Below are positions 43,928 through 55,717 of a stretch of 64,000 bases of DNA, piece after piece. The position numbers and the translations under genes are program-made. The stretch lies in contig NZ_JAFIQU010000001.1 in the NCBI RefSeq assembly GCF_017355985.1, forward strand, positions 434,001 to 498,000, in the 5' to 3' direction. The notes under the pieces were generated by a model that saw only the letters and a list, made by a program, of their open reading frames with translations, searched no databases and was not told where the DNA came from. Position 1 is the stretch's first letter; every line of letters begins with the position of its first letter. Source of the DNA: Arenibaculum pallidiluteum (GTDB taxonomy: Bacteria > Pseudomonadota > Alphaproteobacteria > Azospirillales > Azospirillaceae).

Positions 43928-44219
43928 CAAGTCTGCGACCAGGCCCGGACACCCCCTCGCGCCGCTCGACTCCCATTTCGTTACGTTAACGGATCGTGCC
44001 TTATATTCCGCCGAGTCGGGAACGAGCCTGAATGACGAAGGTCAAGGGCCGCCAAGGACAATGAGAACATTTCCAGAACGAACTTAATGCAATAGTTCAA
44101 CCAGAATAGCCCCCTCCCCTCTTGGGGTTAACACTGCACCGGCCCCTGGGACGGCGGCAGTCGAGTGAACCAAAATATAGAAATTTCTTTGCGGTCTGCG
44201 GCTTTTACTGGGAACGGCG

Positions 44220-44246
44220 TTGACCGCCCACAAAATCCCATGTTAT
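44220..44246 (+). promoter_or_regulatory. Possible mraZ-proximal promoter
   Basis: TTGACC (44220-44225) and TGTTAT (44241-44246) with a 15-bp spacer, shorter than ideal. It overlaps the CCCA boxes, which would let MraZ block it. Tentative. Confidence 0.35.
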
Positions 44247-44260
44247 CCCATGGGCACCCA
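44227..44260 (-). promoter_or_regulatory. MraZ box array: four TGGGN repeats at exact 10-bp spacing
   Basis: CCCA occurs at 44227, 44237, 44247 and 44257; read on the minus strand these are four TGGGN repeats separated by 5 bp. E. coli MraZ binds three such repeats upstream of its own gene. A further CCCA at 44277 keeps the same phase two turns away. Autoregulation of the dcw cluster is a strong inference. Confidence 0.75.
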
Positions 44261-44365
44261 ATTGGAGTGTCCTACCCCCAAGGCGTAAGCCCGAGGGATG
44301 TGGATCCGAGGGGGCGGGGCACAGGGCCGGATCCGGAGACGCGGGACGGCCGGTTCGAGGGGTCG

Positions 44366-44857
44366 ATGGCGGTTTTCCTCTCCACCTTCGTGAACAGGAT
44401 CGATCGGAAGGGACGCGTCTCCGTCCCTGCGCCGTTCCGTCAGGTGCTGGCCGAGCAGACCCCCGGCGGCGTCGCGAGCGGCGTGATCGTCTTCCGCTCG
44501 ACCAGCGCCAATGCACTCGAAGCGTGTAGCGCCAAGCACATGGAGGATCTGGCCGCCGACCTCGACCTGATGGACATCACGGACGAGGAGCGCGAGGACC
44601 TGGAACTGTCGATCTTCGGCGCATCGCAGCACCTGCCGATCGACCCCGAGGGCCGGATCGTGCTGCCCGACGACCTGCGCGACTTCGCCGGGATCGGCGA
44701 GCAGGTGGCCTTCGTCGGCAAGCGCAACACCTTCCAGATCTGGCATCCCGAGAGCTTCCAGGAGCGCATGGCGCAGGCCCAGGCCAAGCGTGGCGCCGGC
44801 GGCATCTCCCTCTCCGCGATCGCATCGGCGGCCCGTCGCCGCCAGGTCGGGGGCTGA
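44366..44857 (+). CDS. mraZ: Transcriptional regulator MraZ
   Basis: First gene of the dcw cluster (163 aa; E. coli 152). Two SpoVT/AbrB-like swapped-hairpin repeats: [18 protein letters not shown] (about 8-25) and [17 protein letters not shown] (about 92-108). It forms ring oligomers and binds TGGGN repeats, four of which lie upstream. The ATG at 44366 is chosen because homology starts there; the open frame reaches 44165. It ends 4 bp before rsmH. Confidence 0.95.
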   Translation: MAVFLSTFVNRIDRKGRVSVPAPFRQVLAEQTPGGVASGVIVFRSTSANALEACSAKHMEDLAADLDLMDITDEEREDLELSIFGASQHLPIDPEGRIVLPDDLRDFAGIGEQVAFVGKRNTFQIWHPESFQERMAQAQAKRGAGGISLSAIASAARRRQVGG

Positions 44858-44861
44858 GGCC

Positions 44862-45815
44862 ATGGCGACCCAGCCTCACATCCCGGTCCTGCGCGACGAG
44901 GTCGTGGCCGCCCTGGCCCCCCGCGCCGGCGGCGTCTACGTGGACGGCACCTTCGGGCGCGGCGGGTACGCGCGCGCCATCCTCGACGCCGCGGACTGCC
45001 GGGTCTGGGGCATCGACCGCGACCCCGAGGCCATTGCCGCGGGCGAGGCGCTCGCCGGGGCCTATCCGGACCGGCTCGCGGTGATCGAGGGCTCCTTCAG
45101 CGAGATGGACCGCCTGCTGTCCGCGCACGGCGTCGAACGGGTGGACGGTGTGGCGCTCGACCTCGGCGTCTCCTCCCCGCAGCTCGACGATCCCGCCCGC
45201 GGCTTCTCGTTCCGGGGCGACGGACCGCTCGACATGCGCATGGGACGGCATGGGAAAACCGCCGCCGACGTCGTCAACGGCGCGGCCGAGGCCGAGCTCG
45301 CCGACATCATCTTCTCCCTGGGCGAGGAGCGGCACGCGCGCCGCGTCGCCCGCGCGATCATCGAGGCACGCCGCGCCAAGCCCTTCGAGCGCACGCTGGA
45401 GCTGGCCGAAGCCGTTCGCCGTGTCGTGCCGCGTTCCAAGGACGGGATCGATCCTGCGACCCGGACCTTCCAGGCGCTCCGGCTCTTCGTGAACGACGAG
45501 CTGGGCGAGCTGGACCGCGGCCTGGCCGCGGCCGAGCGCCTTCTCGTCCCCGGCGGGCGGCTGGCGGTGGTCAGCTTCCACTCGCTCGAGGACCGCAGGG
45601 TCAAGGATTTCCTGCGAGGGCGCGAGGGCCGCGTGCCCGCGCCCTCGCGCCACGCCCCGGTGCAGCAGCCCGGCCGCGCGCCGAGCTTCCGCACCTTGAC
45701 CAAGAAGCCCGTAGCGCCCGGCTCCGCCGAGGCGACGGCCAACCCGCGCGCCCGGTCGGCCCGGCTCCGCGCCGCGGAACGTACGGAGGCCCCGGCCTTC
45801 GAGGAGGCTGCATGA
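44862..45815 (+). CDS. rsmH: 16S rRNA m4C1402 methyltransferase
   Basis: S-adenosylmethionine-dependent methyltransferase (317 aa), formerly MraW, that modifies C1402 in the ribosomal P site. SAM motif [14 protein letters not shown] (28-41), [20 protein letters not shown] and the C-terminal [15 protein letters not shown] are diagnostic. The ATG at 44862 lies 4 bp after mraZ; the frame extends further back but not with family residues. Its stop overlaps the ftsL start (ATGA). Confidence 0.97.
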   Translation: MATQPHIPVLRDEVVAALAPRAGGVYVDGTFGRGGYARAILDAADCRVWGIDRDPEAIAAGEALAGAYPDRLAVIEGSFSEMDRLLSAHGVERVDGVALDLGVSSPQLDDPARGFSFRGDGPLDMRMGRHGKTAADVVNGAAEAELADIIFSLGEERHARRVARAIIEARRAKPFERTLELAEAVRRVVPRSKDGIDPATRTFQALRLFVNDELGELDRGLAAAERLLVPGGRLAVVSFHSLEDRRVKDFLRGREGRVPAPSRHAPVQQPGRAPSFRTLTKKPVAPGSAEATANPRARSARLRAAERTEAPAFEEAA

Positions 45816-46345
45816 TCGGCAAGATTCACGTGCTCTGGCTCGGCCTGATCGGCCTCTCCAGCGGAGTGCTGTTCCATACGAGCTACGAGGTCCAGGAGCT
45901 TCAGGAGAAGCTGCAGACCGTGAACCGCGAGATCATCCGGGAACAGGAAGCGATCCAGATCCTGAAGGCCGAATGGGCCTATCTCAACGAGCCCGGCCGG
46001 ATCGAGGTGCTGGCGCGCAAGTACACCGCCCTGGCCCCGATCGCCGGCGTGCAGCTCGCGACCTCGGCCGAGGTCGTGCCGCCGCGCGTCGACAGCTTCG
46101 GCCCCGCCTTCGTTTCCGCGATGCCCCTGCCGCGGCTGAAGCCCGGCTCGCCGCGCATCGCCGCGGCCAAGCCAGCGCCGCAGCTTCCCGCCGAGCAGCC
46201 GGCGCCGGCGCGGCCCTTCGCCGCTGGCCAGGGTCAGGTGGCGGACCTTCCCTTCCTGCCCGAGGGGGCCACCGAAGCGGACGTGACGGCGCCGCTCAGC
46301 ATCCCGGGCGTGATGTTCACCCAGTTCGGAGGAGAGGCCGACTGA
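45812..46345 (+). CDS. ftsL: Cell division protein FtsL
   Basis: Bitopic divisome protein (177 aa) bridging FtsQ/FtsB and FtsWI. A membrane helix at about 8-24 is followed by a coiled coil with Leu heptads ([20 protein letters not shown]) and the family [19 protein letters not shown]. The C-terminal half is a Pro/Ala-rich extension longer than in E. coli FtsL (121 aa). It overlaps rsmH by 4 nt and ftsI by one base. Confidence 0.92.
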   Translation: MIGKIHVLWLGLIGLSSGVLFHTSYEVQELQEKLQTVNREIIREQEAIQILKAEWAYLNEPGRIEVLARKYTALAPIAGVQLATSAEVVPPRVDSFGPAFVSAMPLPRLKPGSPRIAAAKPAPQLPAEQPAPARPFAAGQGQVADLPFLPEGATEADVTAPLSIPGVMFTQFGGEAD

Positions 46346-48072
46346 TGACAGGCATGGTCCCGACCGCCGGCTTCGGCCTCCCGGTCCGCGTCGCGCCGCG
46401 GCCGAACCGCGCCGTGCATGCCCTGGAGCAGGGGCGCGCGCGGCTAAGCGTCGCCATGGCGGCCTTCGGCATGGCGTTCGTCGGGATCTCGCTGGGGCTC
46501 GTGAACGCGACGGTGCTGCGCCAGTCGGCCGAGCCCGACATCGCCCAGGCCGCGCCCGCGCGGACGCTTCAGGCGAGCCGCGCCGACATCGTCGACCGCA
46601 ACGGCGTGGTGCTGGCGACCTCCCTTGTGACGCAGTCGCTCTATGCCGACCCCAAGCTCGTGATCAACCCGGTCGAGGCCGCGGAAAAGCTGACGGCGGC
46701 CCTGACCGACCTCGACTATGGGGACGTGCTGCAGAAGCTGAAGGCCGACAAGCGCTTCGTCTGGATCAAGCGGAACCTGTCGCCGCGCGAGAGCTACATC
46801 GTGAACCGCCTGGGCATCCCGGGCGTCGCCTTCCAGCGCGAGGAGCGCCGCGTCTACCCCCAGGGCAGCCTGGCCGCGCATGTGGTGGGCTTCACCGGGG
46901 TCGACAACAACGGCCTGATGGGGATCGAGCAGTCCTTCGACAAGGAGCTGCGCGGCTCCACCGAGGCCGTGAACCTCTCGCTGGACGTGCGCCTCCAGCA
47001 CATCATGCGCCGCGAACTCAAGGGCGCCGTCGAGGAATTCAGCGCCATCGGCGGCGCCGGCATGATCTTCGACATCCGGACCGGGGAGATCCTGTCCATG
47101 GTCTCGCTGCCGGACTTCGATCCGCACGACCCGGTGGGGCTCGATGAGAACACCCGGTTCAACCGGAACACGCTCGGCGTGTACGAGATGGGCTCCACCT
47201 TCAAGATCTTCAATTCGGCGCTGGCCTTCGAGACCGGCCGCATCACGCCGACGAGCCATTTCGACGCCAGCCGCCCGATCCAGGTCGGTCGCTACACAAT
47301 CAGCGACTATCACGGGAAGAACCGCGTGCTGAGCGTCGCGGAGGTGTTCCAGTACTCCTCCAACATCGGCTCCGTGCGCATGGTCCTGGAAGCCGGGGTG
47401 CCTGCCCAGCGGGCGCTGCTGACCAAGCTCGGCCTCACCTCCAAGCCGACGCTGGAGATCCCGGAGGTCGGCGCGCCCATGGTCCCGAACCCGTGGCGCG
47501 AGATCAACGCGATGACGATCTCCTTCGGGCACGGCCTGTCGGTCAGCCCGCTGCAGGTGGTGACGGCGACCGCCGCGGTCGTCAATGGCGGCATCATGCG
47601 CCACCCGACGATCCTGAAGCGCAACGAGGCCGAGCCCATGTCGGGCGAGCGCGTCGTCTCGCCGGCCACCTCGATGCTGATGCGCAAGATGATGCGGCTG
47701 GTGGTGACCGAGGGCACCGCCGGCGGCGCCAAGGCCGAGGGCTACGTGGTCGGCGGCAAGACCGGCACCGCCGAGAAGATCACCGGCCGCGGCTACAACG
47801 CCAAGGCCCGCATGTCGTCCTTCGTGGGCGCCTTCCCCATCAACGACCCCCGCTACGTGATCCTGGTGATCCTGGACGAGCCCAAGGGCATCGCGCGGAC
47901 CGGCGGATACGCCACCGGCGGCGCCGCGGCGGCGCCCCTGGGCGGGCGCGTGATCCGTCAGGTCGCGCCGCTGCTGGGGCTGACGCCGGTCGACGAGAAC
48001 CGTCCGGACATCCGACAGGCGCTCGACATCACCGCCCCTCCGCCGCGGAGCAGCCTCCTTGCGTCTCACTGA
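46345..48072 (+). CDS. ftsI: Peptidoglycan D,D-transpeptidase FtsI (PBP3)
   Basis: Septal class B penicillin-binding protein (575 aa) that crosslinks new peptidoglycan with FtsW. N-terminal cytoplasmic part, a membrane helix (about 35-55), a pedestal domain, then the transpeptidase domain with active-site Ser284 in GSTFK, the SxN motif Ser338-Ser-Asn340 and KTG at 472-474. The ATG at 46345 shares a base with the ftsL stop and has GGAGGAGAGG upstream. The last 14 bp overlap murE. Confidence 0.97.
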   Translation: MTGMVPTAGFGLPVRVAPRPNRAVHALEQGRARLSVAMAAFGMAFVGISLGLVNATVLRQSAEPDIAQAAPARTLQASRADIVDRNGVVLATSLVTQSLYADPKLVINPVEAAEKLTAALTDLDYGDVLQKLKADKRFVWIKRNLSPRESYIVNRLGIPGVAFQREERRVYPQGSLAAHVVGFTGVDNNGLMGIEQSFDKELRGSTEAVNLSLDVRLQHIMRRELKGAVEEFSAIGGAGMIFDIRTGEILSMVSLPDFDPHDPVGLDENTRFNRNTLGVYEMGSTFKIFNSALAFETGRITPTSHFDASRPIQVGRYTISDYHGKNRVLSVAEVFQYSSNIGSVRMVLEAGVPAQRALLTKLGLTSKPTLEIPEVGAPMVPNPWREINAMTISFGHGLSVSPLQVVTATAAVVNGGIMRHPTILKRNEAEPMSGERVVSPATSMLMRKMMRLVVTEGTAGGAKAEGYVVGGKTGTAEKITGRGYNAKARMSSFVGAFPINDPRYVILVILDEPKGIARTGGYATGGAAAAPLGGRVIRQVAPLLGLTPVDENRPDIRQALDITAPPPRSSLLASH

Positions 48073-49533
48073 CCTCCTCGCCCGCGCACCCGGAACGAGC
48101 ACGCGCCCCGCAGCGCCTTCCGCCGGCGTGGCGGACCCCGCGATCACGGGCCTGACCAGCGACTCCCGGGCCGTGCGCCCGGGTTTCCTGTTCGCGGCCC
48201 TGCCGGGCACGAAGGCCGACGGCGCGAGCTTCATCCCTCAGGCCCTGGCCGCTGGCGCGGTCGCCGTGCTGGCCGCCGAAGGTACCGCGCTGCCCGCCGG
48301 CGCCACGGCGGCGCTGATCGCCGACGCCAATCCGCGCCGGCGCCTCGCGCTCCTGGCGGCGGCCTTCTACGGGCGGCAGCCCGCCACGGTGGTCGCGGTG
48401 ACCGGGACCAACGGCAAGACCTCGACCGTCCAGTTCACCCGCCAGATCTGGGAGCGCCTCGGCCGTCGCGCGGCATCGCTCGGAACGCTGGGCGTCACCG
48501 CCCGCGGGCTCGATCGCTACGGCTCGCTGACGACGCCCGACACGGTCAGCCTGCACGCCACCCTGGCCGAGCTCGCCGATGCCGGCATCGACCATCTGGC
48601 CATGGAAGCGTCGAGCCACGGGCTCGACCAGCACCGGCTGGACGGTGTTCGAATCCTTTCCGCCGGCTTTACGAACTTGTCACGGGATCATCTCGACTAC
48701 CACGGCTCCATGGACGCCTATCTTGCGGCCAAGGCGATGCTGTTCGACCGTGTGCTGGTGCCGGGCGGTGCCGCCGCGCTCAACGCCGACGTCCCCGAGT
48801 TCGAGGTCCTGGCGGAGCGGTGCGCCCAGCGGGGGCACCGCTTGCTCGGCTACGGCTTCAACGGCCGGGAGCTGACCGTCAGGGCCGTGACGCCGCTGCC
48901 CCATGGCCAGCGGCTCGACCTGCGGGTGCTCGGCGACGACTTCGCGGTCGAGCTTCCGCTCGCGGGTCGTTTCCAGGCCTGGAACGCGCTCTGCGCGCTG
49001 GGAATGGTCCTGGGCGCGGGGGCGGAGGTTGGACCGGCCGTCGCGGCGCTCGAGACGCTCGAACCCGTGCGGGGCAGGCTCGAACGTGTCGCCGAGACCC
49101 CTTCGGGGGCGCCGATCTACGTCGACTACGCCCATACGCCCGATGCCCTGGAGACTATCCTGACCGCCCTCCGCCCCCACGTTCAAGGGAAGCTCGTCGC
49201 CGTCTTCGGCTGCGGCGGCGACCGCGACCGCGGCAAGCGGCCTGTCATGGGCGGCATCGCGGCGAAGCTGGCCGACCTTGCGATCGTGACCGACGACAAC
49301 CCGCGCACCGAGGACGCCGCCGCGATCCGCGCCGCCGTGATGGCGGGCTGCCCCGGCGGGATCGAGATCGGCGACCGGGCCCGCGCGATCCGCGAGGCGG
49401 TGGCGGGCCTGAAGGCGGGCGACCTGCTGGTGATCGCCGGCAAGGGCCACGAGCAGGGCCAGATCGTCGGCACTGAGGTGCGCCCCTTCGACGATGCCGA
49501 GGAGGCCAGGAAGGCCGTGAAGGAGCTTCGCGC

Positions 49534-49537
<4 letters not shown>
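48059..49537 (+). CDS. murE: UDP-MurNAc-tripeptide synthetase (meso-DAP adding)
   Basis: Cytoplasmic ligase (492 aa) adding the third residue to UDP-MurNAc-L-Ala-D-Glu. ATP site TGTNGKTS (115-122), MEASSHGLDQHR and the DNPR motif (413-416), which selects meso-diaminopimelate, are present. The start is TTG at 48059, giving a 14-bp overlap with ftsI; no better start lies nearby. The stop overlaps murF (ATGA). Confidence 0.96.
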
Positions 49538-50991
<1,454 letters not shown>

Positions 50992-51002
50992 GGCTTCAAG
51001 GA

Positions 51003-52088
51003 ATGCTCTACCACCTCCTGTTCCCGCTGGCGGACGAGTTCCAGCTCTTCAACCTCTTCCGGTACCTGACCTTCCGGACCGGCGGGGCCGTGCTGACCGC
51101 GGCGGTGATCAGCTTCGTCTTCTTCCCGAACCTGATCCGCTGGCTGCGCACCAAGCAGGGCGAGGGCCAGCCGATCCGCAGCGACGGGCCGGAGACGCAC
51201 TTCAAGAAGAAGGGCACGCCCACCATGGGCGGGCTGATGATCCTGATCTCCGTGATCATCAGCACGCTGCTCTGGGTCGACCTGTCGAACGCCTATGTCT
51301 GGATCGTGGTGATGGTCACCATCGGCTTCGGCATGATCGGCTTCGGCGACGACTACCTGAAGCTGACCAAGCGCAACCCGAAGGGTCTCTCGGGCAAGGG
51401 CAAGCTGATCTGCCAGATCGCGATCGGCCTCGTGGCCGGCGCCTTGATCACCTGGGTCAGCACGCCGGCCAACGCCAACGGGCTCTCGCTGCCGTTCTTC
51501 AAGGATGTCCTGATCAACCTGGGCATCCTCTTCATCCCCTTCGCGGCCTTCGTGATGGTCGGCGCCTCCAACGCCGTGAACCTGACCGACGGGCTGGACG
51601 GGCTCGCGATCGTCCCGGTGATGATCGCCTCGGCCTGCTTCGGGCTGATCGCCTATCTCGTCGGCAACGCGGTCTTCGCGAACTACCTCCAGATCCACCA
51701 CGTGCCCGGCACCGGCGAGCTGACGGTGCTGCTGGGCGCGCTGGTCGGCGCCGGGCTCGGCTTCCTGTGGTTCAACGCGCCCCCGGCCATGGTCTTCATG
51801 GGGGACACGGGGTCGCTCTCGGTCGGCGGCGCGCTGGGCGCGACGGCCGTGGTCACCAAGCACGAGCTGGTGCTGGCCATCATCGGCGGCCTGTTCGTGC
51901 TGGAGGCGGTCTCGGTGATCGTCCAGGTCGCCTCGTTCAAGCTGACCGGCAAGCGCGTCTTCCGCATGGCGCCGCTGCACCACCACTTCGAGAAGAAGGG
52001 CTGGGCGGAGCCCACGGTCGTGATCCGCTTCTGGATCATCGCCGTGATCCTGGCCCTGGTCGGCCTCAGCACGCTCAAGCTTCGGTGA
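51003..52088 (+). CDS. mraY: Phospho-MurNAc-pentapeptide transferase
   Basis: Inner-membrane enzyme (361 aa; E. coli 360) moving phospho-MurNAc-pentapeptide to undecaprenyl phosphate, giving lipid I. Ten helices; catalytic Asp motifs GFGDDYLKL and [10 protein letters not shown], and the substrate loop [15 protein letters not shown]. Four bases separate it from murD. Confidence 0.98.
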   Translation: MLYHLLFPLADEFQLFNLFRYLTFRTGGAVLTAAVISFVFFPNLIRWLRTKQGEGQPIRSDGPETHFKKKGTPTMGGLMILISVIISTLLWVDLSNAYVWIVVMVTIGFGMIGFGDDYLKLTKRNPKGLSGKGKLICQIAIGLVAGALITWVSTPANANGLSLPFFKDVLINLGILFIPFAAFVMVGASNAVNLTDGLDGLAIVPVMIASACFGLIAYLVGNAVFANYLQIHHVPGTGELTVLLGALVGAGLGFLWFNAPPAMVFMGDTGSLSVGGALGATAVVTKHELVLAIIGGLFVLEAVSVIVQVASFKLTGKRVFRMAPLHHHFEKKGWAEPTVVIRFWIIAVILALVGLSTLKLR

Positions 52089-52092
52089 CGCC

Positions 52093-53478
52093 ATGATCGA
52101 GCTGGGTTTCGCCAGGGGCAAGCGCTTCGCGGTCATGGGGCTCGGCAAGTCGGGCCTCGCGGCGGCGCGCGCGCTCGCCGCAGCCGGGGCGGAGGTCCTG
52201 GCCTGGGACGACGGCGCCGGCGCCCGCGCGGCAGCCGAGGCGGCAGGCCTTGCCCTGACGGATCTCCACGGTGCCGAGCTCTCGGGGGTCGAGGCCCTGG
52301 TGCTCTCGCCGGGCATCCCGCACAGCTTTCCCGTTCCGAGCCCGGTGGCCGCGCGCTGCCGCGCCGCCGGCATCCCGATCATCGGCGACGTCGAGCTGCT
52401 TTTCCGGGCCCGCCCGGCGGCGGCCTATGTCGGGATCACCGGTACCAACGGCAAGTCGACCACCACCTCGCTGATCGGCCACATCCTGAAGGGGGCCGGC
52501 AGGCCGGTCGAGGTCGGCGGCAATCTCGGCACGCCCGTCCTGACCTTCGCACCGCTCGGCGAGGCCGGCGTCTACGTGCTGGAGATGTCGTCCTACCAGC
52601 TCGAGCTGACGCCCTCGATCCGCTTCAACGTCGCCGTGCTGCTGAACGTCACGCCCGACCACCTGGACCGCCACGGCGGCATGGACGGGTACGTCGCGGC
52701 CAAGCGGCGGATCTTTCAGCATCCCGCCCGGTCCCACACGGCGGTGGTCGCGGTCGACGACGACCATACCCGTGCGATCTTCGACGAGCTCGAGGCCGAG
52801 GGCCGCGTAGCCGTGATCCCGGTCTCGGCCGAGCGCGAGGTGCCCGGCGTCTGGGTGCGCGACGGCCTGCTCTTCGACGGCGGCGCGGAGCCCGTCCTAG
52901 ATCTGCGCGGCATCCCGACGCTTCCGGGCCGGCACAACTGGCAGAACGCCGCTGCGGCCTTCACCGCCTGCCGGGCCGCCGGCGTGGAGGTCGATGCCAT
53001 CGTCGCGGGCATCCGCAGCTTTCCCGGCCTTGCCCACCGCCAACAGTTCCTCGGCGAGGCCGACGGCGTCCGCTGGGTGAACGACAGCAAGGCGACCAAC
53101 GCCGATGCCGCCGAAAAGGCGCTGGTCTGCTACGACGACATCTACTGGATCCTGGGCGGCCAGGCGAAGGACGGCGGCCTCGCCGGGCTGGAGCCCCATA
53201 TGGGCCGGATCCGCCATGCCTTCCTGATCGGCGACGCGACCGAGGCCTTCGCGGCCTGGCTCGCCGACCGCAACGTGCCCTTCACCCGCTGCGGCGTGCT
53301 CGACAGGGCCGTCGCGGAGGCCGCCTCCATGGCGCGTGCGGAACGCCTGCCGGGGGCGACCGTCCTGCTCTCGCCGGCCTGCGCCTCCTTCGACCAGTTC
53401 CGGAGCTTCGAGCACAGGGGCGAGATCTTCGCAGCCCTGGCCCGAGCCGAGATCGAGAAGGGAGGGACCCCTCCGTGA
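52093..53478 (+). CDS. murD: UDP-MurNAc-L-Ala:D-Glu ligase
   Basis: Adds D-Glu to UDP-MurNAc-L-Ala (461 aa). N-terminal GLGKSGLAAARAL for UDP binding, ATP site TGTNGKST (116-123), GGNLGTPVL, and the C-terminal LSPACASFDQFRSFEHRG. The stop overlaps the GTG start of ftsW by 4 nt. Confidence 0.97.
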   Translation: MIELGFARGKRFAVMGLGKSGLAAARALAAAGAEVLAWDDGAGARAAAEAAGLALTDLHGAELSGVEALVLSPGIPHSFPVPSPVAARCRAAGIPIIGDVELLFRARPAAAYVGITGTNGKSTTTSLIGHILKGAGRPVEVGGNLGTPVLTFAPLGEAGVYVLEMSSYQLELTPSIRFNVAVLLNVTPDHLDRHGGMDGYVAAKRRIFQHPARSHTAVVAVDDDHTRAIFDELEAEGRVAVIPVSAEREVPGVWVRDGLLFDGGAEPVLDLRGIPTLPGRHNWQNAAAAFTACRAAGVEVDAIVAGIRSFPGLAHRQQFLGEADGVRWVNDSKATNADAAEKALVCYDDIYWILGGQAKDGGLAGLEPHMGRIRHAFLIGDATEAFAAWLADRNVPFTRCGVLDRAVAEAASMARAERLPGATVLLSPACASFDQFRSFEHRGEIFAALARAEIEKGGTPP

Positions 53479-54599
53479 TCACGCTCTCGCGCACGGACCA
53501 GTCCGTCTTCGGCCGCTGGTGGTGGACGGTCGACCGCTGGACCCTCGCGGCTGTCGCCTTGCTGATGGGCTTCGGCGTCGTCCTCGTCCAGGCCGCAAGC
53601 CCGGCGGTGGCCGAGCGCATCGGCCTCGACAACTTCCATTTCGTGCAGCGACACGTCCTGACGCTGCTCCCGGCCCTCGCGATCATGGTCGGCGTCTCGC
53701 TGATGGAGCCCCGCGGCATCCGCCGGACGGCGCTGATCGTGTTCCTGGCGGCGCTGGCGCTGGTGGCGCTCACGCCGCTGGTCGGCTTCGAGATCAAGGG
53801 CGCGCGGCGCTGGATCCACGTGCCCGGCATCTCCATCCAGCCCTCGGAATTCGTGAAGCCGGCCTTCGCGGTCGTAGCCGCCTGGCTCTTCACGCTGCAG
53901 AAGACCACCGATCACATCCCGGGCGGCGCCATCTCCATCGCGCTGTACCTCCTGGTCGTGATGCTGCTGATGCTGCAGCCCGACTTGGGCATGACCTTCG
54001 TGATCTCCGCGGTGTGGTTCGGGCAGTTCTTCCTGGCGGGCCTGCCGATCGTGCTGGTGGCGGCGCTGGTCGCCATGGGCGCGCTTGGCCTGATGGGCGC
54101 CTACCTGATGTTCCCGCACGTCACGAGCCGCGTCGACCGGTTCCTGGACCCCGCGGCGGGCGACAACTACCAGGTCAACCGCTCGCTGGAGGCCTTCCAG
54201 AACGGCGGCCTGTTCGGTACCGGCCCCGGCCAGGGCACCGTGAAGATGAGCCTGCCCGACGCCCATGCCGACTTCATCTTCTCGGTCGCGGGCGAGGAGT
54301 TCGGGCTGATCTGGTGCCTCGTGCTGGTGGCGCTCTTCGCCTTCGTGGTGCTGCGCGGCTTCTCGCGCGCCATGCGGGACGAGAACCTTTTCGTGATGTT
54401 GGCCGTCGCCGGCCTTCTTATGCAGTTCGGGCTGCAGGCGATCATCAATATGGGGTCCTCGCTCCACCTGATCCCGACCAAGGGAATGACCCTGCCCTTC
54501 ATCAGCTACGGCGGTTCCTCCATGCTGGCCCTCGGCTTCGGCATGGGCATGCTGCTGGCCCTCACGCGCAAGCGCTTCGGCGCGGGGGACGCACCATGA
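53475..54599 (+). CDS. ftsW: Lipid II polymerase FtsW
   Basis: SEDS-family septal glycosyltransferase (374 aa) with ten hydrophobic helices, partner of FtsI. Family motifs: KGARRWIHVPGISIQPSEFV, the catalytic-region DAHADFIFSVAGEEFG and the C-terminal LPFISYGGSSML. GTG start with GGAGGG a few bases upstream, inside the end of murD. Confidence 0.97.
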   Translation: MITLSRTDQSVFGRWWWTVDRWTLAAVALLMGFGVVLVQAASPAVAERIGLDNFHFVQRHVLTLLPALAIMVGVSLMEPRGIRRTALIVFLAALALVALTPLVGFEIKGARRWIHVPGISIQPSEFVKPAFAVVAAWLFTLQKTTDHIPGGAISIALYLLVVMLLMLQPDLGMTFVISAVWFGQFFLAGLPIVLVAALVAMGALGLMGAYLMFPHVTSRVDRFLDPAAGDNYQVNRSLEAFQNGGLFGTGPGQGTVKMSLPDAHADFIFSVAGEEFGLIWCLVLVALFAFVVLRGFSRAMRDENLFVMLAVAGLLMQFGLQAIINMGSSLHLIPTKGMTLPFISYGGSSMLALGFGMGMLLALTRKRFGAGDAP

Positions 54600-55717
54600 C
54601 CGGGCGCCCCATCCTGCTCGCGGCCGGGGGCACCGGCGGCCACATGTTTCCGGCCGAGGCGCTGGCCCGCGAGCTGCTGGCCGGCGGCCACGCCGTCGCC
54701 CTCGTGACCGACCGGCGCGGCAAGGCCTTCGGCGACGCGCTGCCCGAGGTGCCGGTCCTGCGCATCCGGGCGGCCTCGCCGTCCGGCGGGCTGCTCGGCA
54801 AGGCGCGCGCGCTGGTTGAGCTCGGCCTCGGCACGCTGCAGGCCCAGAAGCTGCTGGGCCGGCTGCGCCCGGCCGCCGTGGTCGGCTTCGGCGGCTATCC
54901 CTCGGTCCCGGCGGTGCTGGCAGCCCAGCGCGCGGGGATCCCGACCGTCCTGCACGAGCAGAACGCCGTCCTCGGCCGCGCCAACCGGCTGCTGGCCGGC
55001 GGCGCCGTCTCGATCTGCACGGCCTTCCCGGAGGTCGAGGCCGTCCGCCCGGCCGATGCCGGGAAGCTGGTGCTGACCGGCAACCCCGTCCGCCCCGCGA
55101 TCGCGGCGCTGCGCGCTCGTCCCTATCCCGCGCCCGATGGCGGCGTGCTGTCGATTCTGGTGACCGGCGGAAGCCAGGGCGCGCGGATCTTCAGCGAGGT
55201 CGTCCCGGCGGCGCTGGAGCGTCTGGACGCTGGGCACCGCGCGCGCCTGCGCCTCGCGCAGCAGGCCCGCCCCGAGGACATCGAGGAGGTCCGCCGCCGC
55301 TATGCCGCCCTCGGCGTTCGGGCGGAGCTGGAGACCTTCTTCCGCGACATGCCCGAGCGGCTCGCCGCTTGCCACCTGATGGTCTGCCGCGCCGGCGCGT
55401 CCACAGTCGCCGAGCTGACGGCCGCCGGCCGGCCCGCCCTGCTGGTCCCTTACCCCCACGCGACCGACGACCACCAGACCGCGAACGCCCGCGCGGCGGA
55501 GGCCGCCGGCGCCGCCTGGCTGATGCAGCAGCCCGACTTCACGCCCGACGCGCTCGCCGCGCGCCTCGCTGCCCTGCTGGACGCGCCGGGCGTCCTGGCG
55601 GCTGCCGCCGGCGCCGCGCGCGGCTGGGGCAGCATCGACGCCGCCTCCCGCCTTGCCGAGGTCGCGCTTGCCGCGGCCGCCGGCCGAAAGATCGAGACCC
55701 GAGAGAACGCCGCATGA
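54596..55717 (+). CDS. murG: UDP-GlcNAc:lipid I GlcNAc transferase
   Basis: Peripheral membrane GT-B enzyme (373 aa) turning lipid I into lipid II on the cytoplasmic face. N-domain [14 protein letters not shown] (11-24), [21 protein letters not shown], and C-domain TGGSQGAR and [20 protein letters not shown]. The ATG overlaps ftsW by 4 nt; the stop overlaps murC by 4 nt. A longer frame from 53336 is a shadow. Confidence 0.97.
   Translation: MTGRPILLAAGGTGGHMFPAEALARELLAGGHAVALVTDRRGKAFGDALPEVPVLRIRAASPSGGLLGKARALVELGLGTLQAQKLLGRLRPAAVVGFGGYPSVPAVLAAQRAGIPTVLHEQNAVLGRANRLLAGGAVSICTAFPEVEAVRPADAGKLVLTGNPVRPAIAALRARPYPAPDGGVLSILVTGGSQGARIFSEVVPAALERLDAGHRARLRLAQQARPEDIEEVRRRYAALGVRAELETFFRDMPERLAACHLMVCRAGASTVAELTAAGRPALLVPYPHATDDHQTANARAAEAAGAAWLMQQPDFTPDALAARLAALLDAPGVLAAAAGAARGWGSIDAASRLAEVALAAAAGRKIETRENAA

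Larger units (their letters stand above)
43676..44365. other. Long regulatory region upstream of the dcw cluster
   Basis: This 690-bp divergent region between tarD and mraZ is much richer in A+T than its surroundings between 43970 and 44260. It holds two TGGGA boxes (43913, 43923), the promoter-like pair TTACGT (43981) / TATATT (44002), a T-rich segment (44185-44210) and the CCCA box array (44227-44260). An open frame running into mraZ from 44165 is upstream leader, not protein. Confidence 0.6.

Noticed and set aside
46444-48234. 596-codon antisense frame over ftsI
   Set aside because: Shadow of ftsI; composition is typical of antisense frames.
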